Of a stretch of 38,713 nt of DNA, positions 32,228-38,713 are shown one piece after another. The stretch lies in contig JADHXQ010000038.1 in the NCBI GenBank assembly GCA_016782885.1, positions 1 to 38,713 on the forward strand. The letters are read 5' to 3'. Origin of the DNA: Phycisphaerae bacterium. Lineage in GTDB: Bacteria > Planctomycetota > Phycisphaerae > SM23-33. The notes beneath the pieces were generated by a model. The model saw nothing but the letters and a program-made list of their open reading frames with translations, searched no databases and had not been told where the DNA came from. The position numbers and the translations under genes were made by a program. Each line of letters begins with the position of its first letter. Position 1 is the stretch's first letter.

Positions 32228-33649
32228 ATGCATTGGAAACAGAGACGGATTATCGGGTATTCGGCGGTAGCCATGCTGGTAGCTTTGGGCGCCATCGGAT
32301 GCACAAGCGATGTCGAGGTATGGCCCCAGGAACGCCTGCTCGGTCGAGGCATTCCCACATTCCGCCCCGATGACGAGTCCAGGACGCCAGAGTCCCTCGC
32401 GGTGGAAGAACCGGCGGGGGCCCTCACGCTGCGCAAGGCGCTTGCCCTCGCATTGGCGCGGAACCCCGCCCTGGCGGCGACTTCGTGGTCGGTGCGAGCC
32501 GCAGAGGCCAGGGCTTTGCAGGAGGGCCTGCCGCCAAACCCAGAGGTGAGAGCCCAGTTGAGTCAGTTCGCCGGAGTAGGCGAGTACAGGGGCGCAAGGT
32601 ACTCCGAGCAGAGCGTTCGTGTGAGTCAGATTATCGAATTAGGCGGGAAAGCCGCCAAACGCCGGCGGGCGGCTCGCCTCGAAGCGGCATTGTGCGGGTG
32701 GGACTACGAGACGAAGCGACTGGACGTGTTTACCGAGACGACCAAGGCCTTCGTGGTAGTTCTGGCCGCCCAGAAACGTCTTGCCGCGGCGCAGGAGATG
32801 CAAGATACCGCCAAACACATCCTGTCGATGGTCTCCGTGCGAGTACGGGGCGGCGCCGGGGTCGGTCTGGAGCTGGAAGAGGCCCGGATTGAACTTGGCA
32901 ACAGCCGGATTGAACTCGATCGGGCGCAACACGCGATGGGGTCCGCTCGCGGACTCCTGGCTAACCACTGGAACGAAAAAGAACCCAGGTTCCAGAAGGT
33001 GACAGGTGATCTGGAGGACACCTCCCCGGTGAAGATCCCAGCCTGGGAGCAGGTGGCGGCGGGAATCGAGAATAATCCTGATGTGAGCCGTTGGGAAACA
33101 GAGGATCTCATGCGAAAGGCCGCTCTCGAGCGAGAGAAAGCCAAGAGCATTATCGACGTTCGCGTACTGCTTACCGGTGAAAGGGTGGAAGATACCAGGG
33201 ACTATGGGTTTAATGCCGCCCTGGAGATACCGCTGCCCGTTTTCGACCGCAACCAGGGGAGCATCAGTGAAGCGAGACGCAACTGCCGCAAGACCCCCTA
33301 TGAGCGGAAGGCCGCGGTAATGCTGGCGACCGCCGCACTGCGTCAGGCCTACCAATCGCTTTCGGTCTCGCGGCGGGAAGTGAATCTCCTGAAGACCGAA
33401 GTTCTCCCTGCCGCGCGAGCAGCCTGCCTGGCGCTCAAAGAGGGGGGCTTGACCGATCTACAACTCATGAAGGCCCAGCGAACGCTGTTCAAGGCAAGGG
33501 TCCGGCAGATCGATGCCCTGGAGGTATTCCATGTGTCCCTGGCCGACGTGGAACGCCTCACCGGGCAGGCGATCGGAGATTTTACGCCCCCGGATCGCCC
33601 CAACGTTGCAGCGGAAAAGAAACCCCATGCCGACGCGCCTGAAAAGTGA
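32228..33649 (+). CDS. TolC/CzcC-family outer membrane efflux lipoprotein
   Basis: A 473-residue protein. GGGAG lies six bases before the ATG at 32228. The lipoprotein signal ends LGAIGC, Cys at about residue 25. LTLRKALALALARNPALA at the start of the first repeat, VRVSQIIELGGKAAKRRR, and long helices such as LAAAQEMQDTAKHILSM match the CzcC/CusC branch of outer membrane factors, which form trimeric channels for RND-type efflux of metals. PLPVFDRNQGSISEA marks the second repeat. Neither a membrane fusion protein nor an RND pump gene follows; instead a DUF3616 gene begins four bases after the stop. The partner pump must lie elsewhere, or the channel serves another exporter. Confidence 0.88.
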   Translation: MHWKQRRIIGYSAVAMLVALGAIGCTSDVEVWPQERLLGRGIPTFRPDDESRTPESLAVEEPAGALTLRKALALALARNPALAATSWSVRAAEARALQEGLPPNPEVRAQLSQFAGVGEYRGARYSEQSVRVSQIIELGGKAAKRRRAARLEAALCGWDYETKRLDVFTETTKAFVVVLAAQKRLAAAQEMQDTAKHILSMVSVRVRGGAGVGLELEEARIELGNSRIELDRAQHAMGSARGLLANHWNEKEPRFQKVTGDLEDTSPVKIPAWEQVAAGIENNPDVSRWETEDLMRKAALEREKAKSIIDVRVLLTGERVEDTRDYGFNAALEIPLPVFDRNQGSISEARRNCRKTPYERKAAVMLATAALRQAYQSLSVSRREVNLLKTEVLPAARAACLALKEGGLTDLQLMKAQRTLFKARVRQIDALEVFHVSLADVERLTGQAIGDFTPPDRPNVAAEKKPHADAPEK

Positions 33650-33652
33650 TAG

Positions 33653-34858
33653 ATGACTGGACACCGTGCAAGAAAAACCGCGTATATCCTCGTGCCTGTA
33701 GTGGTGGCGGGCTTGCTCGTGATCGCCGCGCCAAACTGTGGAGAGAGGCGCCCGAAACAAGAAATAGGCAAGGAAGGCCGTACCGCACGCCCTGGTCGAA
33801 CGCATCTTGGTGTCATTCCTGAAGGGGATGCGTCGTGGGTTGTCTTCCGCGGGGCTAGCGACGCCTCGGCTGCGATCGCCCTGGATGACCGGACGCTGCT
33901 GGTCGCCGATGACGAGAACAACATCCTGTGCGCCTACGGTGTCAAAGGCGGGGCGCCAGTATTCCGGTTCGATCTGACGGATTTCCTGGGCGTCGTGGGC
34001 AAGTTTCCGGAGGTGGACATTGAGGCCGCCGCAAGGATCGGCGACCGTGCCTATTGGATCAGCTCCCACGGGCGAAACCGCAACGGTAAGTGGCGCCCCA
34101 ACCGGTGTCGCTTCTTTGCAACTGACATCATCGTCGGACCTCGGGGTATTACTGTACGCCGGATAGGTCGGCCGTACGCGGGATTGGCCCAAAAGATGGC
34201 GGCTGACCCGGGCATCCGTAAGGTATGTCCGGGCTTGGCGGGGTCTTTCCACCACGGTAAACTCGATGGCGACCGCCGCCGGCGACTTGCCCCAAAGGAC
34301 CGCGGTTTGAACATCGAAGGCCTCTGCGCCAGCGCCGACGGTAATAGCCTGTACATCGGCCTGCGGAACCCTCTGGCCGCCTCCCCCGGCGCGAGCGATG
34401 ATCGAGCCATTGTCGTACCGCTGCTGAACCCCGCGGAAGTGGTCGAGAAGTCGCGGCGGCCGCGGTTTGGGCGACCCATGCTGTGGAACCTGGGCGGGCT
34501 TGGGATTCGTGACATGGTTCGCTCCCGGCAGCATGGCGCGACGTTCGTCCTGGCCGGGGCAAAGGGCGACCGGGGGCGATTTTTCCTGTATCGGTGGTCC
34601 GGACAAGGCGGCGAGCAGCCCGCCTTGCTTCGGCGGTTGGATTTCCATAAGTACGATTGGCGCCCGGAGGCCCTGGTGGTCTTCCCCCGGTCGACTCGCC
34701 TCCTGCTGCTCAGCGACGACGGCGTCGTTCCGGTTCCCGTTGGCGGACCGGCGGAGTGTCTCGACCCCGAGCACTACCGCGGCGACGGGACGAGCCTGAA
34801 CAAGCACCTCCGCGACGAAAGCAGAAAGTTCTTCCGTGCGCGGTGGATCGCGCCGTAG
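33653..34858 (+). CDS. Exported DUF3616 protein
   Basis: A 401-residue protein whose ATG comes three bases after the TolC-family stop, so an operon is very likely. N-terminal hydrophobic segment at 10-26 suggests export. The body matches DUF3616 (PF12275): GASDASAAIALDDRTLLVADDENN, DIEAAARIGDRAYWISSHGRN, GLNIEGLCASADGNSLYIGLRNPL and LGGLGIRDMVRS. The family is predicted to be a beta-propeller of unknown function, often found in Proteobacteria and Planctomycetes. The pairing with an outer membrane channel hints at a cell-envelope role. No catalytic residue can be named. It ends 132 bases before the end of the convergent PEP-CTERM gene; that gap holds two short inverted repeats (34884-34898, 34973-34992) without T-tracts. 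Confidence 0.82.
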   Translation: MTGHRARKTAYILVPVVVAGLLVIAAPNCGERRPKQEIGKEGRTARPGRTHLGVIPEGDASWVVFRGASDASAAIALDDRTLLVADDENNILCAYGVKGGAPVFRFDLTDFLGVVGKFPEVDIEAAARIGDRAYWISSHGRNRNGKWRPNRCRFFATDIIVGPRGITVRRIGRPYAGLAQKMAADPGIRKVCPGLAGSFHHGKLDGDRRRRLAPKDRGLNIEGLCASADGNSLYIGLRNPLAASPGASDDRAIVVPLLNPAEVVEKSRRPRFGRPMLWNLGGLGIRDMVRSRQHGATFVLAGAKGDRGRFFLYRWSGQGGEQPALLRRLDFHKYDWRPEALVVFPRSTRLLLLSDDGVVPVPVGGPAECLDPEHYRGDGTSLNKHLRDESRKFFRARWIAP

Positions 34859-34990
34859 CTCGCCCGGTTTGTCCTTGGAAACAAACCTGTCTCAGGTTGC
34901 GCCGGTTGCTTTATGCAGCCGCCATGCGGGGGACTTGATTTGGGGGTCCGGGATTTCAGATTCAGGGTTAGCAACGGCGTGTCGTAGCCG

Positions 34991-35662
34991 TTACGACTTC
35001 GCGGCGTTTTGCCTTTGCTTTCGCCTGAGCAGGAGGGGGAGGCCCGCGGCCGTCAGGATCATGCTAGCCGGTTCGGGCGTGGGGTGCTGTGTGAGGGTAA
35101 AACTGGAATCGGTTTCGGCGAGGTCGACTTCGATAACGAGCCATCCGGCGGCGCTGCATCCGGGGTAAAACATACTTCCGGCGGGCAGCGTTCCACCGTC
35201 GACGTTCAGTGCTGACGCGTGGTCGGTAGTCCAGGCGGTTCCGGTCTTTGGGATCCAGTCCATATTGGTGAAGGGACTGATGTCAAAATCGCTTGATTGG
35301 CTGATTACGAAGGCGGCGGGTCCTTCAAGACTCCAGTGATAGTCCGTCCAGTCTTCACCGGTGCTGTTGGTGATTACCTCATCGTTGAGCACGATATAGG
35401 CCAATGTATTGGCGTCGCTGGCGGTCTGCGAGAAGTCGATCGAGATGGGGGGGAACTGCCCGTTTTGCGGCGGGCTGGTGAAGGTCTTGAAGATTTCAAT
35501 CAGGACGAACTTATTGTAGACCCCGTCGATGCGGATATCACTTACATCGCCGGGGATTTCTGCCTGCCAGCCCGAACTGCCCAAATCTATGACCGTGGCG
35601 TGGGCGAGGGGGGTTACCGATAGAACTGCGATTACTGTCAAAATTGTGGTCAGAATCTTCAT
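34991..35662 (-). CDS. PEP-CTERM sorting-signal protein A
   Basis: A 223-residue secreted protein; CCAGGAG is nine bases before the ATG at 35662. Signal peptide hydrophobic 5-19, cleavage near AHAT. The C-terminus is a textbook PEP-CTERM tail: PTPEPASMIL, hydrophobic run, then LLLRRKQRQ. Family knowledge: exosortases recognise Pro-Glu-Pro, cut, and attach or release the protein at the cell surface, usually with exopolysaccharide. The middle is beta-rich and contains TGEDWTDYHWSLEG, matching its neighbour at 35883. Two cysteines at most. No exosortase gene is within the window. The function of the passenger domain is unknown. Confidence 0.86.
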   Translation of the reverse strand: MKILTTILTVIAVLSVTPLAHATVIDLGSSGWQAEIPGDVSDIRIDGVYNKFVLIEIFKTFTSPPQNGQFPPISIDFSQTASDANTLAYIVLNDEVITNSTGEDWTDYHWSLEGPAAFVISQSSDFDISPFTNMDWIPKTGTAWTTDHASALNVDGGTLPAGSMFYPGCSAAGWLVIEVDLAETDSSFTLTQHPTPEPASMILTAAGLPLLLRRKQRQNAAKS

Positions 35663-35882
35663 GTCAGGTGCTCCTGGGCGCCAAGTATTCTCTTGTTCTG
35701 CCCTGCAATGTTGCCGGGCCGCGGAAATCAGGTTGCCGCTCCGCGGAAAGACTGCCCGGTGCTTCCGGGTGCCTTCAGGAGAAACATAAGATTTGATTTG
35801 GCGATCGGCCAATCCCCTCGAAGAAAAACTATCGCCTTCGGAAACGCCTGCTAAACATCCCCCTGATGCACATCGGAATTCA

Positions 35883-36605
35883 TCAGGACTTCCGCTCTTG
35901 AGACGACGAAGCCGTCAAGCGAAGACGCTTGCGCTTCAGCAGGAAAGGAAGGCCCGCGGCCAGCAGTATCATAGTGGCCGGTTCGGGCGCTGGGATCTGC
36001 TTGAGTTCGACTCCGATCGAGGCATCCGAGGAATCCAGGTCGACGTCAATCACCAGCTTATCGTCGGGCGAGAAGGTTGCATGATTGTCAACACCGGTTC
36101 CGGTGGTCCCCTTGGTCGCGACGAATTCATAGGAACCCTCGGACAAATCGCCAAACCACGGGCTGACATTCCAGTCAGACTCGCCCGTGTTGAAATTGGC
36201 GTCCGCATCGCCCAGAGGGGTGAGCACCCACTTGAATCTATCCCAGGCTGCGCCCGTGTTGTTGACGATAGTTTCAGAGAGAATGATGATCTTGTCGACC
36301 GTCTCGGCGTCGGGATCGACTTGTCTGAAAGTCAGGAAACCGATGGGAAACACGTACTCGTCAAAGAACTCCTTGTACACGTACGGTCCGTAATCCTTGG
36401 TTACCGTGATGGTCACGCTCTCGGAATCCACGTGGGTAACGGACACGCCCGTGGTCGCCTCGAGGATTTCGACCTCCCAACCGGACTCAATGGTATTGAT
36501 ACCGTCAAAGTAATCGAGCTGGATGGTAGTGGCCTGGATCGGTGATACACCCCAAGCCAGGAAAACACAAAATACACCGAGCGTGATGAGCGTTTTATGA
36601 CACAT
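35883..36605 (-). CDS. PEP-CTERM sorting-signal protein B, paralogue of A
   Basis: A 240-residue secreted protein. A near-perfect ribosome site (AGGAGGAG) lies seven bases before the ATG at 36605. Signal peptide hydrophobic 5-20, IQATT. The tail is PAPEPATMILLAAGLPFLLK followed by basic residues. The middle aligns with protein A: TIVNNTGAAWDRFKWVLTP here against TNSTGEDWTDYHWSLEGP there, and SDWNVSPW against SDFDISPF. Many Asp and Thr residues and few basic ones outside the ends. The pair seems to come from tandem duplication, 220 bases apart. That gap (35663-35882) has only small inverted repeats. Confidence 0.86.
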   Translation of the reverse strand: MCHKTLITLGVFCVFLAWGVSPIQATTIQLDYFDGINTIESGWEVEILEATTGVSVTHVDSESVTITVTKDYGPYVYKEFFDEYVFPIGFLTFRQVDPDAETVDKIIILSETIVNNTGAAWDRFKWVLTPLGDADANFNTGESDWNVSPWFGDLSEGSYEFVATKGTTGTGVDNHATFSPDDKLVIDVDLDSSDASIGVELKQIPAPEPATMILLAAGLPFLLKRKRLRLTASSSQERKS

Positions 36606-36944
36606 TAATTTCTCCTCCTGACGGCAACATGCCATCAAACAACAGCTATCTCACAACCACGTGCCATTGGCTGAGCGCCGAGCAATGAGCACTACGTAAC
36701 TGCAACCTTCCTTTCCAACCACGAACTGCGACTGACGCCGATCGGTGAACGGAATCCCGCACCAACGCCTATAGAAAGAGACTTCTATTGTAAACCGAAC
36801 GGCAATTATACCACAGAACTCAAAAAAATGGAAGCCTAAAAACACAAAAAACAGGGCACGCCGGATCGCCACATACTTGCGGACGCCGGGTCGGGTGGTT
36901 ATTCTTGGCGGCAGCGGCGGCGGGACCGTCGGGAAAGGACAATT
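36606..36944. other. Divergent intergenic region, no gene seen
   Basis: These 339 bases lie between PEP-CTERM gene B (leftward) and the alpha/alpha-barrel gene (rightward). A perfect leftward TATAAT (complement of 36805-36810) might be a -10, with a poor -35. A TGGCAC box (complement of 36660-36671) does not have the spacing of a sigma54 promoter. The stretch 36821-36860 is A-rich. No protein frame of quality is present. Confidence 0.4.
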
Positions 36945-38465
36945 ATGAATACATCGAAGGCAATGCGGGCATTTATTCTTATCTGTGTGCTGGTCGGGGT
37001 TTCGTCCGCGTCGATGGCACAGGAGGCCAAGACCCTCGAAGCGGCCAGGACCTCGGCGAAAATTGCGGGCTACTCGATGACCAAGGTCCAGAGGTGGCTG
37101 GGCGATGTGGCGCTCAAGAAGATCGAAAAAGACACGGGCCTGTATCATCCAGACGGGCGTTTTAATTACCAGGACGCCTGGGCCGACTGCTACCCGTTCC
37201 TGGTCTGGGCGGCGTGGTTGACGGATATCGACGCCCTAAACGGTCCCGTTCGCGGCGCCCTGCACGCGGAGATCAAGCATTGCCCCAAGGGGTTCTTCAC
37301 CGATCCGAAAAACACCTTCGGCGGCAGCGAGTATGTAAAGGACGGGCTGATCGCGATCGTCGAGGTCACGGGCAAGGATGAATGGTTCGATCGCATGAAG
37401 GCCATTCAGGATGCTATCTGGGCCAAGCCCACGATCGATACAAAGTACGGAAAGATCCCCTCGAAGAACGTCGAGATCAATGGCGAGCAGATACAGGCCC
37501 TCGCTCGCATGTACACGATGACCGGTGAGAAAAAGTATCTCCAATACGCCGAGCGCCTCGCCGACTACTACCTCCTGCCGGGTAATTTCGCGCCCACGCG
37601 ACTCCGCGATCACGGTTGTGAGATCATTGGCGGACTGGGCCTCCTGCTGGGTGTCGAGTCGGTGCATAACCCCGATAAGGCCAGGCAATACCTCCCGCAC
37701 ATGAAGAAGATGCTCGACACGGTCCTCGAAAAGGGCACCAACCCCGACGGTATCATGTACAACACGCTGGGCCGCAAGGGCGCGCTGTCCGACGGGTGGG
37801 GATACAATTATGTCGCGTATCTCTGCTACGACATGGTCGCCGACAAGCCGGTCTACCGCAAGCACATGACCCAAACGCTGAAGAACCTCGCCAAGCCCCT
37901 GTACCAGAACTACAAGTGGGAAGGCAACTCGATCGACGGGTACGCCGATTCGGTCGAGGGCGGGCTCTACATTATCAATCGCCTCCCGGTCCCCGAAGCC
38001 ATCGCCTGGGCCGACAGCGAAGTGGCGTCCAATATCGTCTACGCAAAGGACGCCAACAAACTCTGGGGCACGATGAAACTCCAGTCCAACGGAGTCAGAA
38101 CCGTAATCATTCATGCGCTCATGCACACGCGGGGGCTTATTATGCGTCCGTGGCGGGCTGACCTGCAGTTGGGGGCGGCCGAGTACGACAAGGGTCTGAC
38201 CGTCGTCGTCAAGGCGACGGGTAAGAAAGACTTCACCGGCCGCCTGGTGTTCGATATCCCGCGCCACCGCATCTACATGGGTTTCAAGAAGGACTGGCCC
38301 CGGATGAATACCATGCCCGAGTGGTTCACCGTGGACCCCGCCAGGAAGTACACTGTCAAGAACGGGTCCGATGGTTCCAGTGCGCAGTATACGGGCAAGC
38401 AACTCCACGCCGGACTGAAGGTCGACGTCAAAGGCGGGACAGAACAGTGGTTTAAGATCGAATAG
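36945..38465 (+). CDS. Exported (alpha/alpha) barrel glycosidase-like protein
   Basis: A 506-residue protein; AAAGGA precedes the ATG at 36945 by six bases. Signal peptide hydrophobic 8-22, ASMAQE. The body has the repeating helix pairs and aromatic clusters of an (alpha/alpha)6 toroid: NYQDAWADCYPFLVWAAW, VEINGEQIQALARMYTMTG, YLQYAERLADYYL, ALSDGWGYNYVAYLCYDM and NSIDGYADSVEGGLYIINR. The last 100 residues are a beta-sandwich (LTVVVKATGKKDF, RLVFDIPRHRIYMG). The architecture resembles heparinase or GH88/GH105-like polysaccharide lyases and hydrolases, but I cannot assign a family. D and E residues in WADSEV and SVEGG are possible active-site groups. A role in uronate polymer breakdown is inference. 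Confidence 0.68.
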   Translation: MNTSKAMRAFILICVLVGVSSASMAQEAKTLEAARTSAKIAGYSMTKVQRWLGDVALKKIEKDTGLYHPDGRFNYQDAWADCYPFLVWAAWLTDIDALNGPVRGALHAEIKHCPKGFFTDPKNTFGGSEYVKDGLIAIVEVTGKDEWFDRMKAIQDAIWAKPTIDTKYGKIPSKNVEINGEQIQALARMYTMTGEKKYLQYAERLADYYLLPGNFAPTRLRDHGCEIIGGLGLLLGVESVHNPDKARQYLPHMKKMLDTVLEKGTNPDGIMYNTLGRKGALSDGWGYNYVAYLCYDMVADKPVYRKHMTQTLKNLAKPLYQNYKWEGNSIDGYADSVEGGLYIINRLPVPEAIAWADSEVASNIVYAKDANKLWGTMKLQSNGVRTVIIHALMHTRGLIMRPWRADLQLGAAEYDKGLTVVVKATGKKDFTGRLVFDIPRHRIYMGFKKDWPRMNTMPEWFTVDPARKYTVKNGSDGSSAQYTGKQLHAGLKVDVKGGTEQWFKIE

Positions 38466-38685
38466 CGCCGCGCCCGGACCGCCCCCCAGTGTCACAATTG
38501 GTTCACAGCAGATTGGCGACGACAACGACCGCGAAACCGCAAGCGGTTCTGTGTTATCCCGCCTTGACACATCTCCCGCGTTCGTGGTACGCGCAAAGAT
38601 TTTCAAAAATTTTGTTGGTCGAAACGGAAAATTTTTTCGCCTCGCCGAAATCCCGTAACGCACCTCCGCGGCACGCTTTACGCGA

Positions 38686-38704
38686 TTGACATTTCCGTTT
38701 GACA
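38686..38704 (+). promoter_or_regulatory. Two TTGACA boxes at the window end
   Basis: TTGACA occurs at 38686-38691 and again at 38699-38704, 13 bases apart, after an A/T-rich stretch. Either may be the -35 of a promoter firing rightward out of the window. The -10 cannot be seen. The rest of 38466-38685 holds no gene or repeat I can support. Confidence 0.3.
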
Positions 38705-38713
38705 AAAAATCTT

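Noticed and set aside
34884-34992. Short inverted repeats after the DUF3616 gene as terminators
   Set aside because: Stems of six to seven pairs without a following T-tract on either strand.
36656-36671. Sigma54 (-24/-12) promoter upstream of PEP-CTERM gene B
   Set aside because: TGGCAC is present leftward, but no TTGC lies at the required distance; the nearest TTGT is one base off and lacks the GC.

Overview
The window reads as a piece of a Planctomycetota chromosome, most likely from the Phycisphaerae or a related anaerobic or sedimentary lineage. This is inferred from gene content, not from a marker gene. The pointers are paralogous PEP-CTERM surface proteins, proteins resembling the hydrazine synthase alpha chain (HzsA) with c-type haem motifs, an FGE-sulfatase (SUMF1-type) domain, Tat-exported TIM-barrel proteins, a pyrophosphate-dependent phosphofructokinase of the bacterial 'GGND/PKTIDND' type, and many exported carbohydrate-active-like proteins. 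I saw no rRNA, tRNA, CRISPR array, intact transposase or phage gene.

Layout. 1-3900, leftward: a truncated CPBP membrane protease, a ComEA-like helix-hairpin-helix protein, a cytosolic GH10-fold protein without its catalytic glutamates, and PPi-phosphofructokinase. 4090-5887: a diguanylate cyclase with a dead receiver domain, converging on a MagIII/EndoIII-like DNA glycosylase. 5965-9275: an exported metzincin-like peptidase, a small cysteine-containing protein, and an exported alpha/beta hydrolase. 9372-15662: a serpin relic, a leftward three-gene exported operon (coiled-coil lipoprotein, beta-propeller with a discoidin-like domain, GH67/GH20-like hydrolase), a metallophosphoesterase relic, and an FG-GAP propeller. 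15884-17991: a three-helix membrane protein translationally coupled to a hybrid histidine kinase. 18005-22821: another metallophosphoesterase relic, a Tat-exported TIM-barrel glycosidase-like protein, an MFS transporter and guaA. 22822-24472: a repeat-rich stretch with short tandem repeats, a composite palindromic element, an RHS relic and an XRE regulator. 24473-31957: an HzsA-like dihaem protein followed by a Tat-exported sugar isomerase-like protein, converging across a strong bidirectional terminator on a second HzsA-like protein fused to an FGE-like domain. 32228-34858: a CzcC/TolC-family lipoprotein followed by a DUF3616 protein. 34991-38713: two paralogous PEP-CTERM proteins and an exported (alpha/alpha) barrel protein.

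How it fits together. Most of the window encodes proteins that leave the cytoplasm, and many resemble polysaccharide-degrading or polysaccharide-binding enzymes (GH10 fold, GH67/GH20 fold, alpha/beta hydrolase, PL11-like propeller, discoidin-like domain, alpha/alpha barrel). Housekeeping genes (guaA, PFK, the DNA glycosylase) are scattered among them. The most unusual locus is the pair of dihaem HzsA-like proteins; one carries a C-terminal FGE-like domain without the usual catalytic cysteines and sits behind a leader with a terminator-like hairpin. At least four truncated gene relics (serpin, two phosphoesterases, RHS) lie in the gaps, so the region has been repeatedly rearranged.
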